Assembly: GCA_035555315.1 (NCBI GenBank)
Contig: DATMGU010000061.1
Location: forward strand, 1 to 41,439
Direction of reading: 5' to 3'
From: DATMGU01 sp035555315
Lineage (GTDB): Bacteria; Pseudomonadota; Alphaproteobacteria; ATCC43930; CGMCC-115725
Length of the DNA stretch: 41,439 nt
Each line of letters opens with the position of its first letter. Within the stretch, counting starts at the first letter, position 1. The notes beneath the pieces are model-generated. The model did no database searches. It was not told where the DNA came from and worked only from the letters and a program-made list of their open reading frames with translations. Shown in pieces: positions 8,471-15,854 of this stretch. The position numbers and the translations under genes are program-made.

Positions 8471-10080
8471 CCGATATGCTCGACCCGATCCGCCGCCAAG
8501 TCATGTGGAACCGCCTGATCGCGGTCGTCGAGGAACAGGCGCAGACGCTGATCCGTACCGCGTTCAGCTCGATCGTGCGCGAATGCGGCGACCTCTCGGC
8601 CGGCATCTTCGACCTGCAAGGCCGCATGCTGGCCCAGGCGGTGACCGGCACGCCCGGCCACGTCAACTCCATGGCGGAATCGGTCAAGCATTTCATCCGC
8701 GCCTTCCCGCTCGACACCATGAAGCCGGGTGACATCTACATCACCAACGACCCGTGGATGGGCACCGGCCATCTCAACGACTTCGTGGTGACGACCCCGG
8801 CATTCCACGAGGGTCGACTGGTCGGTATGTTCTCCTGCACCAGCCACGTCACCGATATCGGCGGCATCGGGCTCGGCCCGGACGGTACCGACGTGCATAT
8901 GGAGGGGATCTACATCCCGTTCCTGAAGCTCGCCGAGGGTGGGCGGATGAACGAGACGCTGATGGCGATGATCAAGGCCAATACCCGGCTGCCGATCGAA
9001 TCCGAGGGCGACGTCTATTCGCTGGCGGCGTGCAACGATATCGGCTGCCGGCGGCTCGACGAGATGATGACCGAGTTCGGTCTCGCCACACTCGACGCGC
9101 TGGCCGACTACATCATCACGACGTCGCGCCGCGCGGTCGAAGCGGCGATCGCGACGCTGCCCCAGGGCACCACCCGCAACACCATGCGGGTCGACGGCTA
9201 TGACCGGCCGATCGATCTCTGCGCGTCGGTGACCATCGGCGACGGCCGCATCCATGTGGATTTCGAGGGCACCTCCGACCGTTCGCGCTTCGGCATCAAT
9301 GTGCCGCTCGCCTATACGACGGCCTATACGGTGTTCGGCCTATCCTGCGCGTTGCGCGCCGGGGTGCCGAACAATTCGGGCTCGCTGGCACCGCTCACCG
9401 TCAGCGCGCCGGTCGGCTCGATCGTCAACGCGCTGCATCCGGCGGCGGTCTCGGCACGCCATCTGGTCGGCCAGATGCTGCCCGACGTGGTGTTCGGCTG
9501 CCTGCGCCAAGTAATCCCGGAGCGGGTACCGGCCGAGGGGACGTCCTGTCTCTGGAACATGACATTCCGCGGCTCGCGGGGGGGCAACGACGCTGGCGAC
9601 GGCTATGCCATCACCATGACCAGCAATGGCGGCACGGGCGCCCGGCCGACGGCCGATGGCTTGTCGGCGACGGCCTATCCCAGTGGCGTCCGTGGCACGC
9701 CGGTCGAGATCGTCGAGGCGTCGACGCCGCTGCTGTTCTGGCGCAAGGAGTTGCGCCCCGGCTCGGGTGGTGCGGGGGCCTATCGGGGTGGCGATGGCCA
9801 GATCATCGAAGTGGCGAACCGCCAGGATCGCGCCGTCGAGCTGCTGGCGGCCTTCGATCGGATCGATCACCCGCCGCGCGGCCGCGATGGCGGTGCCGAT
9901 GGGGCGGCCGGCGTGCTGATGCTGAAATCCGGCCGGAAGCTCAAGGGCAAGGGGTTTCAGGAAATCCCGGCCGGGGAGCGGCTGATCGTGATGACGCCCG
10001 GCGGCGCCGGCCTCGGCGATCCCGCCCGGCGCGACCCCGCCGCGATCGAAGCCGATCGCCGGGCTGGGTTGGTCGACTGA
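8467..10080 (+). CDS. hyuB: Hydantoinase/5-oxoprolinase family, subunit B
   Basis: The 537-residue partner of subunit A, which carries the ring-opening site in this family. Typical features seen are the N-terminus DPIRRQVMWNRL, the RTAFSSIVRECGDLSAGIF stretch (about 36-55), GTPGHVNSM, ITNDPWMGTGHLND and the C-terminal GGAGLGDPARRDP that closes almost all members. The start overlaps the hyuA stop (ATGA). The amidase gene begins 13 bp downstream. In sequence order the set pcp, hyuA, hyuB and amidase suggests breakdown of pyroglutamyl peptides, cyclic ureides or amides for nitrogen. The exact cyclic substrate is not determined. Confidence 0.94.
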   Translation: MTDMLDPIRRQVMWNRLIAVVEEQAQTLIRTAFSSIVRECGDLSAGIFDLQGRMLAQAVTGTPGHVNSMAESVKHFIRAFPLDTMKPGDIYITNDPWMGTGHLNDFVVTTPAFHEGRLVGMFSCTSHVTDIGGIGLGPDGTDVHMEGIYIPFLKLAEGGRMNETLMAMIKANTRLPIESEGDVYSLAACNDIGCRRLDEMMTEFGLATLDALADYIITTSRRAVEAAIATLPQGTTRNTMRVDGYDRPIDLCASVTIGDGRIHVDFEGTSDRSRFGINVPLAYTTAYTVFGLSCALRAGVPNNSGSLAPLTVSAPVGSIVNALHPAAVSARHLVGQMLPDVVFGCLRQVIPERVPAEGTSCLWNMTFRGSRGGNDAGDGYAITMTSNGGTGARPTADGLSATAYPSGVRGTPVEIVEASTPLLFWRKELRPGSGGAGAYRGGDGQIIEVANRQDRAVELLAAFDRIDHPPRGRDGGADGAAGVLMLKSGRKLKGKGFQEIPAGERLIVMTPGGAGLGDPARRDPAAIEADRRAGLVD

Positions 10081-10093
10081 GAGGCGATCGAGC

Positions 10094-11539
10094 ATGACCG
10101 AATTATGCGATCGGAGCGCGGTCGAGCTGCGCCGGTTGATCGGCACCAAGGAGATCTCCCCGGTCGAGCTTCTGGATAGCTGCCTCGCCCGGATCGAGAC
10201 GGTCGATCCGATGGTGAATGCGATGGTCGCCATCGACCGCGATGGCGCGCGGAAGGCGGCGGGCGATGCCGAGCGGGCGGCGCTGCGCGGCGAGCCGCTG
10301 GGCGTGCTGCATGGCCTGCCCATCGGCATCAAGGATTTGAGCGAGACGGCGGGCTTGCGCACCACCTACGGCTCGCTGTTGTTCAAGGACCACGTGCCGG
10401 CCCGGGACGATCGGATGGTGGCGGCCATCCGCGCCGCCGGCGGCATCGTGCTGGGCAAGACCAACACGCCGGAATTCGGCGCCGGCGGCAATACCCGCAA
10501 TCTGGTCTATGGCGCCACCGGTAACCCGTTCGATCCGGTGCTGACCTGTGCCGGTTCCTCGGGCGGGTCGGCGGTGGCGCTGGCGACCGGGATGGTGCCG
10601 CTCGCCACCGGGTCGGATTTCGGCGGCAGCCTGCGTACGCCGGCGGCTTTTTGCGGCATCGTCGGCATGCGGCCGACGCCGGGGCTGGTGCCCAACACGC
10701 GACGACCGATGGGTTTCTCGCCGCTCTCGGTCGAGGGTCCGATGGGGCGCGACGTCGCCGACACCGCCTTGCTGCTCTCGGCGATCGCCGGCGACGATCC
10801 GCGCGATCCCTGGTCGGCGCCGGTCGACGCGGCGGCGCTTCGCGGCCTTCCCGAGATCGACCTGTCGCAACTCTCCGTGGCGGTGTCCGAGGATCTGGGC
10901 TTCGCCCCGATCGATGACGACATCCGGGCGGTGTTCCACCGGCGCTGCGGCACGTTCGCCGATCTGTTCAAGCAATCCGTCGAGCGCGATCCGGACATGG
11001 GCGATGCCGATCGCACGCTCGCCGTGCTGCGCGGCGAGGGTTTCGTCGCCGCCTATCACAGCACCTACAAGGGCCACGAGGACAAGCTGGGCTTTCCCGT
11101 GAAATCCAACATCGAACTGGCGCTGGGCTTCACCTTTCAGGACCACGCCACCGCCCATGCCCAGCAGACGGCACTCTATCGGCGGTTTCAGGATCTGTTC
11201 GACGAGATCGATGTCTTGATCTGCCCGGCCGCCTCGGTCAGCCCCTTCCCGCATGCCACCTGGGCGCCCGGAGAGATCAATGGCGTGAAGCTCGATCACT
11301 ACTTCCATTGGATCGCCATCACCTATGGCATCACCTTGACCGGGCATCCGGTCGTGGTGGTGCCCTGCGGTGTCGACCACAAGGGAATGCCGTTCGGCAT
11401 CCAGCTGGTCGGCCCGCGCCGCGGCGATCGCTTCATCCTGGGCGTCGCGGCGGCGCTGGAACGGGTCTTCGCGATCCGGCCCGAGCTCAGCCGGCCATTG
11501 CCGGATCTCGCTCGGTTGGCGGGCGTGCCGGGCCGATAG
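10094..11539 (+). CDS. Amidase, amidase-signature family
   Basis: A 481-residue amidase of the Ser-cisSer-Lys class that hydrolyses a carboxamide to acid and ammonia. The triad is clear: K80 in LPIGIKDL, cis-Ser155 in the AGSSGGS motif and Ser179 in GSDFGGSLRTPA, with the spacings (75 and 24 residues) normal for the family. The C-terminal region ends with the usual GIQLVGPRRGD. It starts 13 bp after hyuB, so it very likely belongs to the same operon, where it may hydrolyse the linear amide or carbamoyl product of ring opening; this role is inferred. Aryl-amide or indoleacetamide hydrolase-type activity is equally possible from sequence alone. Confidence 0.93.
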   Translation: MTELCDRSAVELRRLIGTKEISPVELLDSCLARIETVDPMVNAMVAIDRDGARKAAGDAERAALRGEPLGVLHGLPIGIKDLSETAGLRTTYGSLLFKDHVPARDDRMVAAIRAAGGIVLGKTNTPEFGAGGNTRNLVYGATGNPFDPVLTCAGSSGGSAVALATGMVPLATGSDFGGSLRTPAAFCGIVGMRPTPGLVPNTRRPMGFSPLSVEGPMGRDVADTALLLSAIAGDDPRDPWSAPVDAAALRGLPEIDLSQLSVAVSEDLGFAPIDDDIRAVFHRRCGTFADLFKQSVERDPDMGDADRTLAVLRGEGFVAAYHSTYKGHEDKLGFPVKSNIELALGFTFQDHATAHAQQTALYRRFQDLFDEIDVLICPAASVSPFPHATWAPGEINGVKLDHYFHWIAITYGITLTGHPVVVVPCGVDHKGMPFGIQLVGPRRGDRFILGVAAALERVFAIRPELSRPLPDLARLAGVPGR

Positions 11540-11547
11540 CCCCCGCG

Positions 11548-11778
11548 ATGGACGGGTTGACGCTCTTCGGCCTCTTCGCGGTCACGGCGATGCTGGTGTG
11601 CTACGCGCTCGAGGATCGCAGCCGCTGGTTCGTCCTCGCCTTCGCGGGCGCCTGCGCCCTGGGCTCGATCTATGGTTTTCTCCAGGGCGCCTGGCCGTTC
11701 GGCCTGGTCGAGGCGATCTGGTCCCTCGTGGCACTACGGCGGTGGTGGGGGATCGATCATTATACCAAATCCCCATGA
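11548..11778 (+). CDS. Small hydrophobic membrane protein, unknown function
   Basis: A 76-residue protein starting 8 bp after the amidase stop, so it is probably the last gene of the pcp-hyu operon. Two or three hydrophobic stretches are visible: LFGLFAVTAMLVCYAL (6-21), WFVLAFAGACALGSIYGFL (27-45) and WPFGLVEAIWSLVAL (49-63), separated by short charged loops (EDRSR) and ending in RRWWGIDHYTKSP. Small proteins of this shape (LxxLFGLFAVT..., C-terminal RRW) occur as uncharacterised membrane proteins in Alphaproteobacteria. No function can be assigned. The stop codon lies inside the first arm of a strong inverted repeat. Confidence 0.75.
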   Translation: MDGLTLFGLFAVTAMLVCYALEDRSRWFVLAFAGACALGSIYGFLQGAWPFGLVEAIWSLVALRRWWGIDHYTKSP

Positions 11779-11803
11779 GACGAACCGATGGTTCGCCTCA
11801 TGG
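11773..11803 (+). terminator. Possible terminator hairpin overlapping the stop codon of the small membrane gene
   Basis: CCATGAG-A-CGAACC, loop GAT, GGTTCG-C-CTCATGG forms a 13-pair stem with one A-C mismatch. The TGA stop of the upstream gene lies in the left arm. No T-run follows, so it would be an untypical intrinsic terminator; it may instead simply be the first arm set of the intergenic repeat element. Confidence 0.35.
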
Positions 11804-11887
11804 AAAGCCTCAGTCGCCGGGCGGCGGACGTCCGTCCGCCTTGGCTTTCGCACCATACGGTGCGCGCTCGCCGTCGCTCGCGATACG

Positions 11888-11914
11888 ATCTCGATGAGTA
11901 GTACTCATCGAGAT
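11888..11914. repeat. Near-perfect 27-bp palindrome
   Basis: ATCTCGATGAGTA, a single central G, then TACTCATCGAGAT: 13-bp arms with no mismatch. It could form a cruciform or a hairpin in RNA. It lies at the right end of the intergenic element, about 140 bp before the flgC-like gene. Confidence 0.85.
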
Positions 11915-12053
11915 GGCGTATTAGAAGTAAGTTCAGTAAAATTCTCCGTAATTCTCCAATAAAAGCCGAATTCTATTTTGTTCCATCATGAAAAAAACCG
12001 TCTATACGTCGTGGTATGGAACATTGGCGCAGAATATTTGAGCGGGGTTTGAC

Positions 12054-12500
12054 GTGAGCGGCGTTGGCAGTGCTGCGTCCACTGCTCTATCCGGCGTCCT
12101 CGCCGCCTCGACCCGGCTCGATGTCGCGGCGAACAACATCGCCAATGCCCAGGACACGGGCAAGCTTTCCGCATCGACGCAAAGTCCAACCAGTTCGGCG
12201 CTTACCGGTGTGCAGTCTTCCAATGTCGCCGGGCAGGTGTATCACGCCCTTCAGGCGACCCCGAAAAGCCTTTCCTCGGGGGGCGTCGCGGTCAGCGTCA
12301 CGCGCTCGTCGAAGAGTGGCGTCGCGTTCAGCCCCGATGATCCGAATGCCAATAGCGACGGTCTGGTGGCGACCCCGGCTATCGACGAGGTCACCCAGAT
12401 CACGGCGCTGACCAGTGCCACGCAGGATTACAAGGCGTCGGCAATGATGCTCAAAACAGCCAACGATATGGCGAAAACCCTGCTGAACGTTTTCGGCTGA
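12054..12500 (+). CDS. FlgC-like flagellar basal-body rod protein, isolated
   Basis: A 148-residue protein with the rod/hook family signature near its N-terminus (LAASTRLDVAANNIANAQ, residues 17-34) and a helical C-terminus (YKASAMMLKTANDMAKTLLNVFG) like the C-terminal rod domain of FlgC, which together form the coiled helices of axial proteins. The middle (T/S-rich, GVAVSVTRSS...FSPDDPNANSDGLVATP) keeps the FlgC-like YDPDHPNADAxGYV-type turn in degenerate form. The start is a GTG with a modest AGCGGGG upstream. No other flagellar gene is nearby, which is unusual for flgC, normally in the flgBC-fliE cluster. It may be a paralogue or a diverged rod-like protein. The region before it (11915-12053) is AT-rich and otherwise empty. 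Confidence 0.75.
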   Translation: MSGVGSAASTALSGVLAASTRLDVAANNIANAQDTGKLSASTQSPTSSALTGVQSSNVAGQVYHALQATPKSLSSGGVAVSVTRSSKSGVAFSPDDPNANSDGLVATPAIDEVTQITALTSATQDYKASAMMLKTANDMAKTLLNVFG

Positions 12501-12566
12501 GAAGCTTTATGGGGCTGAGAAGCTTTATGGGGCTGAGACGCTTTATGGGGCTGAGACGCCTCACGG
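12495..12566. repeat. 18-bp tandem repeat, four copies, starting in the flgC-like stop region
   Basis: Units GGCTGAGAAGCTTTATGG (12495-12512), the same again (12513-12530), GGCTGAGACGCTTTATGG (12531-12548) and GGCTGAGACGCCTCACGG (12549-12566). The first unit contains the final Gly codon and TGA stop of the flgC-like gene; because 18 is a multiple of three, each further unit puts another TGA in the same frame. The last unit overlaps the 3' end of the convergent aldo/keto reductase gene. There are no spacers, so this is not CRISPR. Confidence 0.95.
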
Positions 12567-13595
12567 CGTCGGGGCATCGGTGCGCATCAGCCCGGCCGCT
12601 TTCAACTCCTGCCACAACCTGGGCGGGATCGGGTGTCGCAGCAGCGCCAAATTGGCCGTCACCTCAGCCGTTGTGCGGGCGCCGGGGATGACCGAGGCGA
12701 CCGCCGGGTGGTGCAGCGGAAACTGCAACGCGGCGGCGGCCAGCGGCACGCCATGGGCGGTGCAGATCGCCTCGATCCGCCGGACGCGGTCGAGGATGTC
12801 GGGTGGTGCCGGCCGGTAGTCGTAGGTCGCCCCGGCGACCGCGCCGCTCGCCAGGATGCCTGAATTGAACGGCCCGCCGAGAATGATCGAGATCCGCCGG
12901 CGGCCGCATTCCGGCAGGAATGTCTCCAGCGCCTCCTGTTCCAGCAGGGTGTAGCGCCCGGCCAGCAGAAAACAGTCGAAATCGGCCTCGCGCATCGCCT
13001 CCAGGCAGACCTGCCACTCATTGACGCCGAGGCCGATCGCGCCGACCAGCCCCTGGCGCCGCAACTCCTCCAGCGCGCGGGCGCCGCCGGTCATGGCGGC
13101 GCGGAACAGCTCGGGATGCGCGGCGGCGCCATGGGTCAGCGCGCCGATATCGTGGATCAGCAGGACATCGATCCGATCCGTCCCGATCCGCTGCAGGCTG
13201 TCTTCGACCGACCGGCGAACACCGTCATAGGAATAGTCGTAGACCGGCTCGAACGGCAGGGTATCGACATACCCGTCATCCTGCTTGGGCGATCGCCCGC
13301 GCGGCACCAGCCGGCGGCCGACCTTGCTCGACAGCACGTAGCTGTCGCGGGGAAATGGCCGCAGGGCGTCGCCGATGCGCCGTTCGCTGAGGCCATAGCC
13401 GTAGAACGGCGCCGTGTCGAAGAAGCGGATGCCGGCGGCATAGGCGGCGCGCACGGCACTCCTCGCCGCGTCTTCCTCGACCTGCTGGAACAAATTGCCC
13501 AGGGCGGCGCCGCCGAAGCCCATGGTCGTGACCTCGATCGGTGTGCGACCGAGCGGACGCCGGGCTTCGGCGGCGATGAGGGATGGGGTGGTCAT
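12561..13595 (-). CDS. Aldo/keto reductase, L-fucose / D-threo-aldose 1-dehydrogenase-like
   Basis: NAD(P)-dependent oxidoreductase of 344 residues with the aldo/keto reductase barrel. The catalytic tetrad is intact: D60 and Y65 in RFFDTAPFYGYG, K91 in LSSKVGR, H148 in LLIHDI. The MGFGGAALGNLF start and the DTAPFYGYGLSERRIGDAL stretch are typical of the D-threo-aldose 1-dehydrogenase (L-fucose dehydrogenase) and pyridoxal dehydrogenase branch, which oxidises the sugar to its lactone. The next genes, a DapA-family lyase and a FucU mutarotase, support a fucose-type sugar. It starts at the ATG at 13595, 5 bp past the stop of the lyase gene, so it is the last gene of the operon. Subfamily substrate is inferred. 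Confidence 0.88.
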   Translation of the reverse strand: MTTPSLIAAEARRPLGRTPIEVTTMGFGGAALGNLFQQVEEDAARSAVRAAYAAGIRFFDTAPFYGYGLSERRIGDALRPFPRDSYVLSSKVGRRLVPRGRSPKQDDGYVDTLPFEPVYDYSYDGVRRSVEDSLQRIGTDRIDVLLIHDIGALTHGAAAHPELFRAAMTGGARALEELRRQGLVGAIGLGVNEWQVCLEAMREADFDCFLLAGRYTLLEQEALETFLPECGRRRISIILGGPFNSGILASGAVAGATYDYRPAPPDILDRVRRIEAICTAHGVPLAAAALQFPLHHPAVASVIPGARTTAEVTANLALLRHPIPPRLWQELKAAGLMRTDAPTP

Positions 13596-13600
13596 CGCAA

Positions 13601-14542
13601 TCAGATGGGTATCGTCATGGATCGGACAACCACCGGATCGGTCTCGTCGATCAGCGGGGCCACCGACGCCGCGAGTTGCCGCGCGGCGTAGTTCGTGAGC
13701 GAGGTCAGCGGCGCGCGGACGCGCTGCCAAGCCGCGTTGCCGCTCCGCGCGGCCATGATCCCCTTGACCGCCGGGGTGAAGGGCAGGGCCGTGACCAGTT
13801 CGACCAGCTTTTCGGTCCGGTCGACCAAGCTATCGAGCTCGTCCGGATCGGTCGCGTCATACAGGCGGCGGATCAGCCGCGGCGCGATATTGGCCAAGCC
13901 GCAGATGGTGCCCGCCCCGCCGGCCGCGACCGCGCGGGGCAGATGATGTTCGGCGCCGAGCAGGATGGAGATGTCGGGGAACCGCTCGATCAGGATCCTG
14001 CTGGCGGGCCAGTCGCCGAAGCTGTCCTTGACGCCGGCGATGATGCCCGGATAGCGCTCGATCAACTTGCCGACCGCATCGGGAGTGACCGCCACCGCGC
14101 TGGTCTGCGGGATGTGGTAAAGATAGAGGCGCAGCCGCTCGTCACTGGTCTTCTCGATCACCTCGGCGAAGGCCCGCACCACCCCGTCATCACCCACATT
14201 CTTGAAGTAGAACGGCGGCAAGGCCAGGGCGCCGATACAGCCGTGATCGATCGCGTGGCGCGTCAACTCGACCGTGTCCGGCAGCGCCGCGCAGCCGGTG
14301 CCGGGGATCAGCCGGTTCGCCGGAATGCCCGCTTCGACCAAGCCGTCGAGCACCAGCCGGCGTTCCCGCACGGTGAAGGACGGGCCTTCGCCGGTCGTGC
14401 CGAACGGCGCGATGCCGTCGACGCCGCACGCCATCAAAGTCTCGCAATGCCTGATCAGCGCTGGGATATCGCAAGTGCCATCGGGGGTGAGCGGCGTCAG
14501 AACGGCTGTCCAGACACCCCTTACTCTTTGGTCGGCGATCAT
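13601..14542 (-). CDS. DapA/NanA-family Schiff-base aldolase or dehydratase
   Basis: A 313-residue class I aldolase-type protein of the dihydrodipicolinate synthase / N-acetylneuraminate lyase family. Key residues visible: GTTGE (48-52), Tyr142 in LYHIPQ, and Schiff-base Lys172 in IAGVKDS. It is probably not the housekeeping DapA, because it lies between sugar genes and has a YHIPQ motif in place of the usual Y-N-x-P. In the oxidative L-fucose pathway a family member cleaves L-2-keto-3-deoxyfuconate to pyruvate and L-lactaldehyde; that role is the best contextual guess. Alternatives are a keto-deoxy-sugar acid dehydratase or another aldolase. A GAGGG lies before the ATG at 14542; fucU ends 33 bp upstream. 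Confidence 0.88.
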   Translation of the reverse strand: MIADQRVRGVWTAVLTPLTPDGTCDIPALIRHCETLMACGVDGIAPFGTTGEGPSFTVRERRLVLDGLVEAGIPANRLIPGTGCAALPDTVELTRHAIDHGCIGALALPPFYFKNVGDDGVVRAFAEVIEKTSDERLRLYLYHIPQTSAVAVTPDAVGKLIERYPGIIAGVKDSFGDWPASRILIERFPDISILLGAEHHLPRAVAAGGAGTICGLANIAPRLIRRLYDATDPDELDSLVDRTEKLVELVTALPFTPAVKGIMAARSGNAAWQRVRAPLTSLTNYAARQLAASVAPLIDETDPVVVRSMTIPI

Positions 14543-14575
14543 CTGGGTGGCCCTCGGGTTCAGCAGGATGGGGGG

Positions 14576-15031
14576 TTAAAGCGCCGATGCGGGGTCGGCC
14601 GGGGGAGGAACGACACCCTTGGTCAGGATGATGTTGCCGTAGAACCGCCGCTCGCCGGTCATCACGATCGCGAAGGCCGCCGCCGCGCGTTCGTAGAAGG
14701 CATGCCGGTCCAACACCTCGAAGGCCGATACCAGCTCACCGGAGCGTTGCACGACCTGGCGGAACTCCTCGACCACCGGGGGCACCGACCCGGGATCGCC
14801 GATCACCGCCATGACCGCGGCGGGGAGCGCCACGAAGCTGTCCAGCGGCAGCACGGAGAGGACCGCCGCGAGGGCCCGCGGCGCATCGGCCCCATCCAGC
14901 CGGACCAGGCGGCGGGCGGTGGACGTTCCCGGGAAATTGGCGTCGGCGATCGCCAGGGTATCGCCGTGACCCATGGCCGCGAGGATCTGTAGAAGCTCCG
15001 GGCTCAGCAGCGGATCGATGCCCTTCAACAT
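14576..15031 (-). CDS. fucU: RbsD/FucU-family mutarotase (L-fucose mutarotase)
   Basis: A 151-residue protein that interconverts sugar anomers. The N-terminus (MLKGIDPLLSPELLQILAAMGHGD) closely follows FucU, with His22 in the MGHGD motif and Asp30 in IADANFPG, the positions used by E. coli FucU for catalysis. The C-terminus has the RRFYGNIILTKGV stretch typical of the family (YGN). RbsD is the close relative, but MGHGD and the ANFP turn favour FucU. It sits between the GntR regulator (4-bp gap) and the DapA-like gene, the arrangement expected for a fucose-type catabolic operon. Confidence 0.92.
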   Translation of the reverse strand: MLKGIDPLLSPELLQILAAMGHGDTLAIADANFPGTSTARRLVRLDGADAPRALAAVLSVLPLDSFVALPAAVMAVIGDPGSVPPVVEEFRQVVQRSGELVSAFEVLDRHAFYERAAAAFAIVMTGERRFYGNIILTKGVVPPPADPASAL

Positions 15032-15035
15032 CGGG

Positions 15036-15749
15036 TCAGCTCCCTGTCAAGGCGACGGCGGGGGCATCCAGGACGGCATCGGCCGCCGTCTCGTGTTCAT
15101 CCTTCCCGGTGATGCCGAGGGCGCGTAGCCGGGCGCTGTCGATATGCCGGTCGAGCGCCTGGACGGCGCGCACCGGATCCCGTGCCGCGACGGCTTCCAG
15201 CACGGTCGTGTGCTCGTGCAGCGCGCGCAACAGCACCGCGGGCGACAGCGACGTCTCCTCGAACCGGATCAGCCGGATCTTCAGGCTATTGACCCGATAG
15301 ACGCTGCTGACCAGCAGGTTGCCCAGCCGGTCGATCAGGGCGTCGTGGAAGCCCCAATCCAGGCTTTGCGCCTCGTCGAGCAACTCGGGCGTGATGGGGC
15401 CGGCTTCGGCACGGGCCAGGATCTCGGCATGACGCCTGACAAAGCGCTCGATCTCGGCATCGCCCGCCGACAGGGTGAACTGCGTGATCGCCTCGCGCTC
15501 CAGGATCGCGCGCAATTGAAAGGCGTTGCGGACCAGCTTCAGGTCGACCGACGCGATCTGCATGCCCCGTTGCGGAATCGTAACGATCAACCCATCCGCT
15601 TCAAGTCGCGGGATCATCTCGCGGATGGCGCCCAACGGCAGGCCCGTGAGGGCGACCAATTCACGCTGCGAGACGAATTGCCCGGGGCGAATCCGATTGG
15701 TCAGCAGGTGCTGCCTGAAACTTTCATAGGCTTGTTCTCTGAGCTTCAT
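15036..15749 (-). CDS. GntR-family transcriptional regulator, FCD (FadR-like) type
   Basis: A 237-residue regulator. Residues 1-65 form the GntR winged helix (YESFRQHLLTNRIRPGQFVSQ...IREMIPRLEADGLIVTIPQRG), and the rest is the all-helical FCD effector domain with the conserved metal or ligand histidines (for example FHDALIDRLGN near 130). It is the first gene of the minus-strand operon leading into fucU, the lyase and the aldo/keto reductase, so it probably controls that operon and responds to one of its intermediates. It could be a repressor or an activator. Confidence 0.9.
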   Translation of the reverse strand: MKLREQAYESFRQHLLTNRIRPGQFVSQRELVALTGLPLGAIREMIPRLEADGLIVTIPQRGMQIASVDLKLVRNAFQLRAILEREAITQFTLSAGDAEIERFVRRHAEILARAEAGPITPELLDEAQSLDWGFHDALIDRLGNLLVSSVYRVNSLKIRLIRFEETSLSPAVLLRALHEHTTVLEAVAARDPVRAVQALDRHIDSARLRALGITGKDEHETAADAVLDAPAVALTGS

Positions 15750-15777
15750 CGACTCAATTCACAGTCGTGCCTGAACG

Positions 15778-15789
15778 GTGACATGTTAC
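15778..15789. promoter_or_regulatory. Possible operator, GTGACATGTTAC
   Basis: An imperfect 12-bp palindrome (one mismatched pair) about 30 bp ahead of the GntR start codon, within the 96-bp gap to the MFS gene end. GntR proteins often bind such short palindromes with a GT-N-AC pattern. Position is suggestive but short palindromes occur by chance. Confidence 0.25.
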
Positions 15790-15824
15790 GAGCATTATCC
15801 TCCCGCGACGGCTTGCGACGCAAA

Positions 15825-15854
15825 CATCTTCTATTCGGCCATCTTCTATTCGGC
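15825..15854. repeat. 15-bp perfect tandem duplication containing the MFS stop codon
   Basis: CATCTTCTATTCGGC occurs at 15825-15839 and again at 15840-15854 with no mismatch. Read on the minus strand the unit is GCCGAATAGAAGATG, which holds the last codons Ala-Glu and the TAG stop of the MFS gene; 15 is a multiple of three, so the second copy repeats Ala-Glu-stop in frame. Confidence 0.95.

Larger units (their letters stand above)
11757..11922. repeat. Palindrome-rich intergenic element with imperfect terminal inverted repeats
   Basis: A roughly 165-bp stretch made almost wholly of inverted repeats. The outer ends are imperfect inverted copies (about 14 of 20 positions): TATACCAAATCCCCATGAG on the left against CTCATCGAGATGGCGTAT on the right. 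Inside, in order, are CCATGAG-A-CGAACC/GGTTCG-C-CTCATGG (11773-11803), GGCGGAC/GTCCGCC, GCACC-ATAC-GGTGC, and a 13-bp-arm palindrome ATCTCGATGAGTA-G-TACTCATCGAGAT (11888-11914). It resembles a REP-composite or small non-autonomous (MITE-like) repeat. It has no coding potential. Whether it recurs in the genome cannot be seen here. Confidence 0.6.

Noticed and set aside
11572..11803. Hairpin as a standard intrinsic terminator for the pcp-hyu operon
   Set aside because: Strong stem but no T-tract; kept only as a low-confidence terminator because it belongs to a larger palindromic element.
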